Of a stretch of 64,000 bases of DNA, positions 42,963 through 54,896 are shown piece by piece. This DNA comes from Codonopsis lanceolata. Taxonomy: Eukaryota > Streptophyta > Magnoliopsida > Asterales > Campanulaceae. The translations under genes were made by a program, and so were the position numbers. The stretch spans positions 60,160,109-60,224,108 of the forward strand of contig CM028377.1 of NCBI GenBank assembly GCA_013146195.2, written 5' to 3'. The first letter of the stretch is position 1; each line of letters starts with the position of its first letter. Under the pieces are notes generated by a model, which was given only the letters and a program-made list of their open reading frames with translations, did no database searches and was not told the origin of the DNA.

Positions 42963-43845
42963 GGGGAAAATTCTGGCCGGTCCCTTTTTAAAAGTTTTCA
43001 ACCCTAAAAGTTTATCGTTTTTTTTTTCAACCGCAAAAGATTACTTTTCGAAATATTGTTCAAAAAATATCATCGTCTTCTTCAACAGCTCCGACATACA
43101 CTTTGAATTCAAAAATCACGATTGTGCGCAACGAAACGGGGATAGACCTGCCTGGTTAGGTCGAGGGGGCAGCGCCCTCGAAAGGTAAATGAGTTTTTTT
43201 ATTTATAAAATATGAAACTATAATGGATCTGTGCTGGGTTGAATTTTTTTTTCAGTTGGGACGAAGGCGGAGAAGGAGGAGGAAGAAGAAGGCTAACGAC
43301 GGAGGAGATGAAAGAAGCATGTGGAGGACGTGGTCTGGTTCTTTATGATTTTGTATCACGGTTCAAAAATTAATGCACTAAAATTGATGAATCACGGTTC
43401 AAAAATAGATTAGCAATTACACTATTGAACAATGCAAAAATAATACACTAAAATTGATGAATCGTTGTTCAAAAATAGACTAGCAATTACATTATTGAAC
43501 CGCTGTGCAAAAATTAATGCATTAAATTTGATGAATCGCGGTACAAAAATAAACTAGCAGTTATACTATTGAACCGTGATGTAAAATTAATTCAATAAAA
43601 ATTGATGAATCGCAGTTCAAAAATAGAATAGCAGTTAAACTATTGAACCGCGGTGTAAAAAATAATGCGATAAAATTGATGAATCGTGGTGCAAAAATAA
43701 TGACCGCTGTAACGCCTTGACGGTTCATTAAAGGTATCGTAGTCATTTTGTTACCAAAAGTGACTTTTTCCGATTGAAAATAAAAAAAAAAGTCTACGTT
43801 AGCGATTAAAAGTTTGAAAAAATAGACCGGTGCCATTTTTTCTAA
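42963..43845 (+). mobile_element. Short-repeat TIR element, copy 5 (family A)
   Basis: Starts GGGGAAAATTCTGGCCGGTC. The inverted right end reads AAAAAATGGCACCGGTCTAT. Interior units TTGATGAATCGCGGTTCAAA are repeated five times with spacing near 80 bp. Collinear with 10016-10829 over most of its length. Confidence 0.65.
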
Positions 43846-44568
43846 AAAAATTACATTGTATGGTAAATATAATAATAATTTGTGTTTATTTTATGCCCAA
43901 ATAATTTCGAAGCACTACTAGTGCCACAAAAGTTTAAAAATAAAATACATGTAAAGTTTTAGAAACAGCCACGCAGTTGCTTGGATCAATATGTATTTTT
44001 AAAAGATTTTCTTCTGGTTTAAGAGATCACAAATGTGATGTGTTATTCCATCTAATACGAGGATGTCGCATCTGCATGTTTGATCCTCATCAGATACAAA
44101 TTTATTTGGGCCAGTGGTAGGTTGAGTGGGAATCGGTCTCAAACCGAGTGTGGTTTGGGGACACTTTGTGGAACCAAAGAAAAGTGGATGGAGCATAAAA
44201 AACAAAGAAAAGTAATAAATCGGGTGTTGAAGATGGAGCATAAAAAATCATTATATCGGGTGTTGAAAGTTGTTGTAGTATGTGAATTATCCGTTGATGG
44301 TGGTGGAATCGTGTCCGCTATATGAATATGGCTATATGTAATGGTGAAATGATCATCAAAGTGAGTCGGGGAAGAGGTCCCCGCCTTAACCCTCCGAAGT
44401 GTTTATATAAAACAAGGGGGTGGATTGCCCCGTGTGTAGAGTGAAAAATAGTAGAAGAGAGAGCCCACACCCTACTATGAGCTAGTATTGTTTATTTATA
44501 CATGAGGATTATGGTCGGCTTGTCACGGATGGCTAGACTCGTAGCGTTCAGTACTCATGTATATCATA
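43846..44568. other. Intergenic, no gene seen
   Basis: Includes a leader-like stretch at 44370-44560 with GTTTATATAAAACAAGG (TATA-like) and GA-rich sequence, but no open frame. The copia element inserted just after it, so a non-coding transcript may have been interrupted. Confidence 0.35.
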
Positions 44569-44573
44569 GTGGG
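44569..44573. repeat. 5-bp target-site duplication, left copy
   Basis: GTGGG; exact partner at 49294-49298. Confidence 0.9.
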
Positions 44574-44778
44574 TGTAGAAACTAATAAAGTTTAGGAATA
44601 ATGACATAGCCTTTCCATTGAATAAATCACCTATTTATAGGGGGATGTACAAGTAGGGTTACACTAGTAGTAGGATACAAGAAACCTATACAAGGAAGGA
44701 AACATAATTAGGAAAGAACTCTACAAGGTAATTAATTACAAATCAACAAGAATAATTAAAAGATATTATTCTCTAACA
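44574..44778 (-). repeat. 3' LTR of the Ale-like element
   Basis: Plus-strand ends TGTAGAAACTAATAAAG and TATTATTCTCTAACA. Confidence 0.92.
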
Positions 44779-44790
44779 TGCCCCCGTAAG
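44779..44790 (-). other. Polypurine tract
   Basis: Minus strand CTTACGGGGGCA, directly before the 3' LTR. Confidence 0.75.
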
Positions 44791-46500
44791 ATGGACGTCT
44801 GAGAGGAGAGACCAATCTTGTGTAGTAATTGATGAAACTGTTGGCGAGCAAGAGGCTTGGTCAAAGCATCAGCTAGTTGATCGGCCGAGGAGACATGACA
44901 AACTTGCATAAGCCCATCCTGAACTTGTTGCCGAATGAAATGAAAGTCCAGAGCCACATGCTTCATGCGAGTATGAAAAACCGGGTTAGAGCAAAGACTC
45001 GTAGCGCCCACATTGTCACAGTAAATGACTGGTTGAGTCGAGGATGCGAGACCGAGTTCGCTAAGAAGAGATACAATCCCGACCTCGACCGCAGTGCGCC
45101 CCGCCCGGTATTCGCCCGAGGAGCGAGCTACTGCATTGTTTCTTGAGCTCAGTGAGATCGGGTTGCCAAGATAGACAATGTAGCACCGGTGGATGTGTAG
45201 TCATCCTTGTTGCCGCCCAGCCGGCATCGGTAAAGGCATGGAGAAGCAGGAGGAGATCGGCGATGAAGGAGGATGCCCGCATCAATTGTGCCACGTAGAT
45301 ACCGAAGAACTCGTTTGACCGCAATCCGGTTTCTGGTCGGCCTACGCATGAATCGGGAGAGTTTGTTGACAATAAGGCAACATCGCCGAGTGAAAGACGA
45401 TACTTAAGACCGCCGACCATTGCTCGAAATTGCTCGGACGGATCGGAGAGCCGCGCCTCGCGTGAAGAGTCAAGGTAGGCGTAGGTAGCAAGAGGTGTAG
45501 CTATGGGCGAGCATCGGTCATGCCATGCGAGCAAGGAGATCGCTATATACCCACGCTGGGAGAGCAGAAGACCACTTGGGCGCTTAACAACTTCAACCCC
45601 AAGAAAGTAGTGAAGATCACCAAGGTCCTTGAGAGAAAGCGAGTGGCGAGCATGAGATGAAAGTCGAATCTCTAATGGCCGGGTTTCAAGTGACAATGAT
45701 GTCATCCACATACACAAGGAGATAGATGATGGTGCCCGCAGCATTTAAGGATGAACAAATGATGTGTCACCACCAAGTTTTGGAAGTCTGAGGCAAGAAG
45801 AAACCGACGCAACTCATTATACCATGCTCGGGAGCCCGCTTAAGACCATAAATAGCCTTGCGGTCGACACACATGTTGAGGTTTGTCCTTATCGGTGAAC
45901 CCAGCGATTGAGCCATGAATACCTCCTGACAAAGTTGCCTTGAAGAAAGGCATTGTTCACATCCGCTTGACAAAGATCCCATCCTTGATAAACGGCCAAA
46001 TGAGAGAACAAGACGAACGCTGGTCGGTTTAACCACCGGCCGAAAGTCTCGTGGTAGTCAACCCCGGTCGCCGGTGAAATCCTGGCTACTAAGCGAAGCC
46101 AGTAGCGATCAACGGTACCATCAAAGATGTCTCTTGATACGGTAGATCCACTTACAACCAACTATATTGCGAGCATCTCCTAAGGGACTAGATCCTAAGT
46201 CCCATTGCGAGCGAGGGAATCAAACTCTTCGACATGGCCTGACGCCACTTCACATCCTTGAGAGCCTGAGTAACACAAGTGGGTTCACCGTCCATCGCTA
46301 GCCGAGCCGAAAGACTCATTTTGATCTTCGGTTTGAAGATGTTGTTCTTGGAGCGAGTGACGATGGAGGAGGTGCCACTGGCAATCGGAGTCGGCGCTGA
46401 GCCGGGGTAGCGGCACGAGTCGGAGCATGGCATGCATAGGAACCAATGTAGTGGGCACATGACTGCAGTAATCGTGGTGATCCTCGCACGCATCGGGTTA
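44791..46500 (-). pseudogene. Reverse transcriptase and RNase H of the Ale-like element
   Basis: Minus strand, in pieces. RT shows DVNNAFLQG (about 45950), KAIYGLKRAP (about 45850) and the intact catalytic YVDD at 45702-45713 in the context LVYVDDIIVT. DLGDLHYFLGVEVVKRPSGL follows at about 45625-45570. RNase H ends with HVALDFHFIRQQVQDGLMQV and ADQLADALTKPLARQQFHQL before the stop at 44766-44768. Frameshifts of one or two bases occur about every 30-150 bp, so no active RT can be translated. Confidence 0.88.
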
Positions 46501-46631
46501 CCGAGGAGGTCGAGCAGATAAAGTGTAATCCGCGAACAGGAGCCGGGTGGCCGAGGAGGGTGGAGCCGGCACGGACAAGGAACAAGCGCAGCTGGTATCC
46601 TCGGTCACAAGATGTGACGTGGGAGGTCAAG

Positions 46632-48188
46632 TTATGGACGAGCCGAGATCAACCAAATTCGATTAGTGGCGGAGCCATGTAGGGTACTGGAGTGAGCAGC
46701 CGACGATGTGTATGAGGGACCGAACAGTTCATGAGGGGGTAGCCAAGAGACACTATCATAGGTATCTGCACGAGCAGGGCTGGTGGCCGGTGGACATGGG
46801 AAAGGTGGACTCGACAAAGCGAACATGACGCGATATGTACTTGGTGGTGCTCGATCGTAGCAGATAGGCACTCGAGTGAGCGAGTAAATCAAGGAAGACA
46901 CACGGAGTGGAGCGAAAGCAAATGAAGTTTGTGGGCGGAGTAAAGACGAGCCAAGGATACAGAGACAACCAAAACACATAGCTTGGCGTAGTTTGGCGAT
47001 AGCCAAAAAGTTTATGGTAGGGAGACCGTGAGCAAGGGTGGGCGTAGGTAGCCGATTATGAGATAGGTCGCGGTTTGGAAAACAAACGACCGTAAAGGCA
47101 ACGAAGAGAAGCACGAGAGAAGCGGAGAGACCAGCCTCAACAATGTGACGATGGCGACGCTCCGAGAACCCATTGTGTTGCGGGGTGAGGGGACGAGGTA
47201 AGGTGAGAGATGCCATGGGCGGACAGTAGCGCCAAGCTGTAGTCCCTGCAAGCCCCATATATTCGCCGCCATTGTCCGAGTAAAGGGTGACTATGGTTGT
47301 TTTAAAATAATTTTCCACTAAGGCTTTAAATTTGGGAAAAATGGTGGCAACCTCAGATTTGAGTCTGAGCGGGTAAAGCCAGATGTAATGGGTATAGTGA
47401 TCAACAAAGATCACATAGTATTTGAACTCATCAATAGAGGGAAGGGGGGAGGTCCAAACATCAGTATAAATAGTTTGAAGAGGGAGAGTAGACACAATAG
47501 TATTTTGATAGAAAGGAATTTTATGACTTTTATGTGTAAGACAATCATTACAATGAAGGGGAGAGCGAGCAGTGTCTAAAGCTAAACCTATGCTAGAGAG
47601 TATCGACTTTGGATGGGGCAGACGGATGGCCAAGCGATGATGCCACTTGGTGAGAGACTTTGGAGCCGACATAAGCGCAGGGGTGAGGCGGGGTGGCGTG
47701 GTCGGCCATTCATACATACCGCCCTTAGATCGTCCGGCCGCCAATATTCTCCTGGCCGCCAGATCCTTCACATGAAAAGAAGTTGGTAAGAACTCAATAG
47801 AGGTATTATCGGAGATGCAAAACCGAGATATAGATATAAGATTCTTTTTCATGTCAGGAACAAATAGAACATTATGAAGGGAAAAAGTGTGTGAGGGTGT
47901 ATGAAGGGAGGAGAAACCAATTTTGGAGATAGTTAACCCAGTACCATCACCAATAACCATGTCATCCATGCCCGTGTAGGTGGAATGTAGCGAGAGATTG
48001 CCAAGGTCGCTAGTGACATGATGTGAAGCACCACTATCGAGGAGCCATCTTGGTGTCCCCGTATCTGTTGTGGTTGCAAGGTGAGCCCGTGGTTGCCACT
48101 TGGAGCCATTTGCCGAGCCGGGAGTGTCGGGCGTAGATGGTGGCGACCAAAAAAGTGACGAGTGACCCGTTGTCGGCATGCTTGACAC
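46632..48188 (-). CDS. Protease and integrase part of Ale-like pol (518-codon open frame)
   Basis: The longest open frame in the window. By residue number: aspartic protease motif WLLDSGASHHVTSD with Asp51; pre-integrase zinc-binding pattern H183..H192..C213-N-D-C216; integrase core Asp243 (IYTDVWTSP), Asp305 (LYSDNGGEYMG) and Glu343 (QHNGFSERRHRHIVE). D-to-E spacing is normal for copia. The protease releases the polyprotein parts and the integrase joins cDNA to the genome. After about residue 355 the sequence loses similarity, consistent with a frameshift, so the C-terminal half is probably out of frame. The ATG is internal to the polyprotein and not a natural start. Confidence 0.8.
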   Translation of the reverse strand: MSSMPTTGHSSLFWSPPSTPDTPGSANGSKWQPRAHLATTTDTGTPRWLLDSGASHHVTSDLGNLSLHSTYTGMDDMVIGDGTGLTISKIGFSSLHTPSHTFSLHNVLFVPDMKKNLISISRFCISDNTSIEFLPTSFHVKDLAARRILAAGRSKGGMYEWPTTPPRLTPALMSAPKSLTKWHHRLAIRLPHPKSILSSIGLALDTARSPLHCNDCLTHKSHKIPFYQNTIVSTLPLQTIYTDVWTSPLPSIDEFKYYVIFVDHYTHYIWLYPLRLKSEVATIFPKFKALVENYFKTTIVTLYSDNGGEYMGLAGTTAWRYCPPMASLTLPRPLTPQHNGFSERRHRHIVEAGLSASLVLLFVAFTVVCFPNRDLSHNRLPTPTLAHGLPTINFLAIAKLRQAMCFGCLCILGSSLLRPQTSFAFAPLRVSSLIYSLTRVPICYDRAPPSTYRVMFALSSPPFPCPPATSPARADTYDSVSWLPPHELFGPSYTSSAAHSSTLHGSATNRIWLISARP

Positions 48189-48289
48189 TTGCCCGATATG
48201 GTCGCCGAGGCCGAAGGAGCGATGTCGAGGATTGAGGAAGTGGCCGAGGTCAGGCGGCCGAGGCCGAGCCGGCGAGCCGATTCGAGCTA

Positions 48290-49019
48290 TTACTCCTGGG
48301 CGCCAGGATTGGCCGAAGTAGGGTGCGAGAAGGACGCAGGCTGAGATTGCCTCAAGAACAGCTTGCGATTGATAAGTTTTTCATGAAGCTCATCAAACGA
48401 TATGGGAGTATCCCGTCCTTTAACCACATCCACGATGTGGCGGTAGTCATCATCCAAACCACCGAGGATGGTCTCAATAAGATCCTCGTGGTCAAGAGGT
48501 TTGCCCAGAGCAGCGAGTTCATCAGCTCGACCCTTAACGGACTGCATGTAGTCAGAAATAGACTGAGTACCTTTGGAAGCTCGCTTTAGAGAATCCTTGA
48601 TCTGCTTGATGTGGCCACGGGTGGGGCGAGCATAGATGTGAGCAAGGGTTTGCCAAGCATCACGGGTAGTGGCGGCCTGTTGGATCAAGGGGACCAAGGG
48701 TGCAGAGAGGAAGCCGACAAGAGCACCAAACAGAAGTTTGTCTTGTCGGATCCAGGGTTGGTAATGCGGGTTGGGTGTGGGAACGCCCTTGATGTTCGAG
48801 CATCCTTGGTGAGGACAGAGGAGGCGACAGTGGACGTGAGCCGCCTACAAACTTGTAGAGGTCATAGCCGATGAGGGTGGCCTCAACTTGGAGTTTCCAA
48901 GCTATATAGTTGGTGAAGGTGAGTTTGGTAATATTGTGGTAAGAGATGTTTATGAGGTCGAAGGTTTGTGTGGGATCAAGGGGGTTTTTAATGGTGAGGG
49001 AGTGATTTCCGTTAGCCAT
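48290..49019 (-). pseudogene. Gag of the Ale-like element, frameshifted
   Basis: Starts at 49019 with MANGNHSLTIKNPLDPTQTF and continues with the copia gag motif LQVEATLIGYDLYKFVGG. A frameshift near 48850-48700 moves the frame to MVPLIQQAATTRDAWQTLAH and LHEKLINRKLFLRQSQP. Pattern W..L...Y..PTRGHIKQIKDSL matches the UBN2-type gag core. No clear CCHC knuckle is seen downstream. Gag would form the particle. Confidence 0.85.
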
Positions 49020-49073
49020 GGTTGAGAAAGGTTAAGGGCGGCGGCTAGAGGAAGAAGACGAAGGTTTAGGAGT

Positions 49074-49088
49074 AAAGCTCTGACACCA
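49074..49088 (-). other. Primer-binding site (initiator Met-tRNA)
   Basis: Minus strand TGGTGTCAGAGCTTT next to the 5' LTR, one mismatch from TGGTATCAGAGC. Confidence 0.85.
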
Positions 49089-49293
49089 TGTAGAAACTAA
49101 TAAAGTTTAGGAATAATGGTATAGCCTTTCCATTGAATAAATCACATATTTATAGGGGGATGTACAAATAGGGTTACACTAGGAGTAGGATACAAGAAAC
49201 CTATACAAGAAAGGAAACATAATTAGGAAAGAACTCTACAAAGTAATTAATTACAAATCAACAAGAATAATTGAAAGATATTATTCTCTAACA
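49089..49293 (-). repeat. 5' LTR of the Ale-like element
   Basis: Partner of 44574-44778; same length, about 8 substitutions, no indels. Confidence 0.92.
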
Positions 49294-49298
49294 GTGGG
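49294..49298. repeat. 5-bp target-site duplication, right copy
   Basis: GTGGG, identical to 44569-44573. Confidence 0.9.
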
Positions 49299-51811
49299 TT
49301 AATGTAATAGAGAGCCCTCTTGCCTAAGCTAAAGGAGACCCGAATGCCTGCTAAAAATATGCACTCCAATAGGAAAAAAAAAAGAATAAATAAGATGTGG
49401 AAGCAATTTGTGGCTGAGAAGTCAGAAGAGATGGTAATAGGTAGGAGGCAGCATTGAGAAGCTTTGAAACAATAATTGAAGCATAAAATTAATTAAAAAG
49501 CATTATTAATTATGTCATCCAGTAGCAAACATATAGATTTAGGAGTGTTGTATCGTATCAGAAATAAATGATTATGCTGACTATGGGATGATGGATGATT
49601 CAAAAAACAATCAGGCAACAGCTATGGATGATTCATTCCTGTACAGTCTTCACCCATCTCTCATTCTTGATGAACCTTAAATGAAAGTTGAGATTGATGT
49701 AGACTCAAGTACAACTCGGAATGGGTTATGATAATTGGATTTGTGTTTGAATAATTTTACCACCCCATTTCTCTAAAATTCAGTGTCCTATCTACTCATA
49801 TTTCGAATGGGCTTGAGCTTATAGAAGACTCTTTCATCTTTCAGACTGATTTAGACAAACTCAAACTCGTTTAAACACGTATATAAAATTATTCAACTCT
49901 CACACACAAACATGAAAAGTCAGAATATACCCATTAACTGAAAATCACATTCAACATATATAATTGCGCACCCACCCAAATGTTTTAGCCAATTAAGCTA
50001 GCTACCCATTGCAATATTGTTGCTGAATTGAATGGAAAATAGTGTAGAGGCAGACCTTAGCAGTTTAACTCTATCCCCTCCATGCAGCCAAGCCTGACCT
50101 TAGCATAACTCAAAATTAGTGTAGATTGCCGACCTTTCTAGTTTGTCAACTATTAAGATGAGGGTCTAACACGATATGTGTTAAAAGACTTATTCTTTCT
50201 CCCACCAAAAAACCCAATTGCAACATGTTTATATCAACTCATTCAAAGGGTAGATGTAAAAAGGTACCAAAAGAAAAGAAAAATGCCACTTGACATATGG
50301 TGGCATTTGTACTACCAGAACAAATTAGGATTTAAAACACAATGAAACGCACAAACCCAATGGAGTAATAATATATTCATCTAAATCAGAACACGTGCAT
50401 CAATGAGTTAATTAAGACATTTTCACGATATAGCCACAAACTTCTGCAGTTACATTCCACAATAGTGAAGCTTGTATGCAAGCAAAAATAAAGAGAGTCT
50501 GAAAAGAGTTTATTTAAGTAAAAATGAGGTTCGTGAAATTCTCCAACCGTATTTAATTTAACATCATACAAAAAAAGTGAAGAAATAAATGTTTTAAAAA
50601 GTTGTAGTATTGATTATGGCATGAGGGTATGTGGAGAATCGATGCCTGAAAAGCTTGACAAAAGCGATGCATTTAAATTTGATTACTTAGGCAAAGCCTA
50701 GATTGTGGCAATTAACTATTTTGACCAAATTAATCACATCTAATCAACACTAATACAAGCCACCAGGCGTATGGGTAAAATATTTCAATTTCCCACATTT
50801 ACTTTTTATTTTCTTCTAACCTTATTAACATGTCTGTAAATTAAACCATTTATATTAGAAAAAGTTCAAAGAAGAAAGTGATAACACGAGGTATTATATT
50901 TTGAAATCAAATGTTTTTCTTGGATTTTATACGAGATTTTTGTAATGCTGGAGGTCTAGCTAACATGGGTTGTTCTTGTTCATCATAACTAATCTCGTGC
51001 ATAATTAGATAAGATAACAATTTTTTCATTAATGATTAATCTAGACGAAGATGATAAAATAATGCCAAAATAACCCACCCGCGACTGATTATCAATGCGT
51101 TAATTATCACTGAACTAGTTTTAGTGATTAACAAAAACCCTAATAGGAGTATTTAACTATTTATTATGGTTTCATGCACCTAAAAGATTCCCCACTTACA
51201 AAAATGAGCAATCCCATGATTAAGAAAGGTGGGTGATTTGAGGCTCTTAAGATTGGAATCAAGAACTTGTCAAAGAAATCTAGGGGAAGTGGCAACTTTG
51301 ATAGGTCACATTGGCAGTGTCATAAGTAAATGTTCTTCCAAGTCATGTCATTAAGAAGAAAGAATATAACCAACAATTTTTTTTTTAAAGAAAGAATAAA
51401 AGAATAAGAAAAAAAGGCATCAAATAAGGCTTTTTTTTTCTTTTTTGGAGGGATTAAAAATTAAAGATGCTTTTTAATTATTTTATAATAAAAATCATAT
51501 TTATAACTATGAATGATGATAAAAATTCTTTGTTAATAATGAGGGGTAATGTCATTGTCAATGAATTTGTGTGGTCATTTAAAATGACTTTAAATTAATT
51601 GTGAGTTTTCTTATCAAAGTCGGTTGCTTTAATTAGGCGAAATTCACGGATTTCTTGTTCCCCCTCCCCTCTTTATTATCTCTTGAACAAGACATAAAGC
51701 TATTGGTTATCATGCTCATCTTCATTTTTTTTTTTTATGTACAATACATCTCTCTATATGTAGTTGTGTGGGTGTGAGGGAAATTTCTTTTGATGTGGTG
51801 TGTGTGTTTGT
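49299..51811. other. Intergenic, no gene seen
   Basis: About 2.5 kb of AT-rich sequence with no recognisable coding, RNA or repeat feature beyond short A/T runs. Confidence 0.5.
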
Positions 51812-51837
51812 GAGAGAGAGAGAGAGAGAGAGAGAGG
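51812..51837. repeat. (GA)n microsatellite
   Basis: Thirteen GA units; preceded by a TG-rich stretch. Confidence 0.95.
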
Positions 51838-52195
51838 GTTTGAAGGTGACATTTGCCTAACCAATGGGCTTGAGAAATACCACTATTCCCGTAGAGTAGA
51901 GTAGAGAATAGAGATGGGGAAGGGCACAAATCATACACGTCTCCACCTCTGACTTTACGCCATTTGGCTTTTCAGGTTAATAAATTATTCTGAGCTGAAT
52001 TATAGTAATAATAAAGTTTTATTAGTTTTTTAAATGCATCTTTAATTGATAGTTACATATCTGTCATGGATGAAATAAATAAAATTTATTAATAAAGATG
52101 AGTCAAATGCTAAACACTCCATTGGATTATGCTTAAACGCTTTGAGGTAGAGTGTTCGACGTGCCCGCAATCCGTTCCGTTTATTTGTGGAGCAA

Positions 52196-52197
<2 letters not shown>
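51838..52197. other. Intergenic, no gene seen
   Basis: No coding sequence recognised. Confidence 0.45.

Positions 52198-52234
<37 letters not shown>
52198..52234. repeat. (AT)n microsatellite
   Basis: Eighteen AT units. Confidence 0.95.
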
Positions 52235-52237
<3 letters not shown>

Positions 52238-53120
52238 GCAAGGATGTAATTTGATGTATCAATTTTGTTCTTGTATAATAATCTAGCTAATAACATCTTG
52301 ATTGATGATTAGTAAGTTTTGGTATGTAAGATATATTGCTTGTAATTTACAGAAAGCAAAATGATGTATTTACATTAATGGAGGGATAAGGATTGGTTTT
52401 AAGCAGACTTTATGATGTTGGAATGGGCCCTTGACAGATATAAACCCAAAACTAACATGCTACTATGTCATATGGACAACCATACATGTCACATGGGCAG
52501 CCAGCCTCCATAACAAAGCCACCAACAATTTCAATCAAATTGTAAACAAAGATATAATAATGGCAAATACCAAATGCTTAGTTTTTTAAGTGAGACACAC
52601 CTCATTCACATTGTTTACCCCATTGTCTCTTTCTTCATTTGTCTTCGTCTTCCATTTTCTTCCTTCTTTCAATCATTGGTTTCGCAACAACTTGTATATT
52701 AGGAGCTTGTTGGATCATAATATTCATGTTGCAGTTGTTTACCAAAATATGAGTTAAGGTTACTAATGGCCGAGTTAGTTTCTTACAATTTAGTTGGACA
52801 AGCCTATCACAAACAGATGCTGTCATTCTCATCACACTAAAATTACTATCACCTTGTCATTTTTTTATTTATTACGTAGCTAATCATATGACAGCCGATA
52901 AAGTCACCTTAATTTTGGCATGTTCAAGTGTTTGATTTGACTTATAGTACCATAAGACATACGTTATGTATAGTTCACTTAAATGATATGTAAGATCATA
53001 AGTTTTAAACACTAAGCCATGTACTTATTTCTGTTTTTCAACAATGTTGAATTATGTATGATTTACTTAAAACCATTAAGTTAGATAGATTAAGTAAATC
53101 TATATTTTTGACTTAAAACT
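52235..53120. other. Intergenic, no gene seen
   Basis: A 66-codon minus-strand frame (52635-52835) has no known motif. Confidence 0.45.
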
Positions 53121-54150
53121 ATTTCAGCTGACTGCCCCTTCAAATTAGCTATCGGCTGACACTTCAAAGAAAAATTATTCAAAATCGATTATTTTCGTAT
53201 TTGTTCAAACATGATATTTCTAATAATTTCCTTGTTTGTGCTATGATAAAATCTCATGTTTTATATCTCATGCATAAGATCCCTATGATCTTGTAAAAGG
53301 ATACTCTCATCCTATTTAATTGGATTTCAAATTCAAATCTTACCTCCAACGGTTTGAATCCCAAAGCAACTCTATACAAAGACATTGAGAGCAAAAGTTT
53401 AAAGATACTGAAGCATTTATACTCTCTCAAACATGTCTCTCAAGCAGAATACTCACTTGAAGTGTCACAGTCTTAACTCTAGTTAGATAGTCTTCACGGT
53501 TATTTTTTTCTAGTTATTGTTTTAGACAATCACTGTTTTGATATTCCTTACTTCTTTCATATTCTTTAAAGAATCATTTTGATTGTTTCACGAGTGTGAT
53601 TGTCTTTCAATCATTCTCTCTAAACACCGGTCTTTATCATACAATAATAGTGATCACCTACATTATTAATAATACTAGTGTACTTCAAAAATCCAAGTTT
53701 GACCAACTTAGTAGTGTACGTAACGATTTATATTGTGAACCACTTCAACTTCTTTATCTCTCTCTTTTTCATCAGCTTACAAAATCTATCCTAAAACACT
53801 TAAGCAATTTTAATCTACTTAAGTGTCATACAGAGAGTTCCATCAATTGATTGTTGTTTTATAAATTGTGTGTCAATTCACTCTTTATTTCTTGTGATCT
53901 TTTGAAAACATATCAAATCTTGTCAGCCATCTGACCCGTTTTTTCTTCCCTCACAGCGTCAGTTTCTCAAGAAATCTTAATTTATCAACCAACTGACACT
54001 ATATCAGTTGATTGAAAAAAATTGTATTTTTTGCTGTAACTTTTAAAGTTTTTTTAAAACGACCCTAAAAGTTTCTTAAAAGGCTATTCACCCTCATTCT
54101 AGCCTTATTTGTTACCAACTGGACTTACAAACAACATGTAAGTTCTATTC
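53121..54150 (-). mobile_element. LTR-like segment, copy 1 (family B)
   Basis: Collinear with about 62950-63870: both contain TTATTGTTT(T)AGACAATCACTG, AAGTTTGACCAACTT(A/G)GTAGT, an ACACTTAAG...CTTAAGTGT palindrome, and end AAGGCTATTCACC...TAGCC...AACTGGACTTAC. Read on the minus strand, GGCTAGA..GAGGG|TGAATAGCC looks like a polypurine tract followed by an LTR start. The other LTR end is not defined. Confidence 0.55.
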
Positions 54151-54179
54151 TTTTTTTGAAATTTTATATATTCAAAGAT

Positions 54180-54408
54180 TACCATTTATAATAATAGTAA
54201 TAATATTTAAAGTACTAACAATACTAATTATTATTAAATTAATAATTATAATAATTATTATAATAAATTAAGAATATCATAATAAAGGAATAATAACAAT
54301 AATATGAATAGTGATAATAGTAATAGTAATAGTAATAATAATAAGAATAATAAAATAATAATTATAATAAAATATAATAATTAATAATGATATTAATTAA
54401 AATAATAG

Positions 54409-54458
<50 letters not shown>

Positions 54459-54800
54459 GGTAATATTAATTAATAATATAGAAAAAATACTAATACTTAT
54501 AATAAAATAATAATAATAATAAAGGAATGATAATATGAATAATGAATATAGTAATAGTAATAAACATTAGAAGAATAATAAAAATAGTAATAATAATAAA
54601 TAATAAAAGTAATGGAAATAATAATAATAATTATTATAAAAGTAATGTTGATAATAAAAGTAATATTAATAATAATATGGAACATTAATAATAATAATAA
54701 GTAATAATATATGTAATATTAATATAATAATAATAAAAATAATAAAAGCAATAATAATGATAATAATAATACTGGTAATAGTAATAATGTAAATTACATT
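54180..54800. repeat. AAT-rich low-complexity region
   Basis: About 600 bp built from AAT, AATA and AGTA units, with a pure (AAT)n run near 54417-54453. Confidence 0.9.
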
Positions 54801-54858
54801 TTGCGATGATGATATTTAGTATTTATATTTAAATTTAGGACTTGTTCAACCTACTAAT

Positions 54859-54860
<2 letters not shown>

Positions 54861-54893
<33 letters not shown>
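54861..54893. repeat. (CA)n microsatellite
   Basis: About sixteen CA units. Confidence 0.95.

Positions 54894-54896
<3 letters not shown>

Larger units (their letters stand above)
44574..49293 (-). mobile_element. Ty1/copia retrotransposon, Ale/Retrofit-like, 4.7 kb, near complete
   Basis: Two 205-bp LTRs that differ at about 8 positions without gaps (about 96% identical), a perfect GTGGG duplication, a Met-tRNA primer-binding site and a polypurine tract mark a structurally complete minus-strand element. It encodes gag, protease, integrase, reverse transcriptase and RNase H in copia order, but frameshifts interrupt gag and everything downstream of integrase. Small size, short LTRs and the gag motif TNYIAWKLQVEATLIGYDLY fit the Ale/Retrofit lineage. 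Confidence 0.92.
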
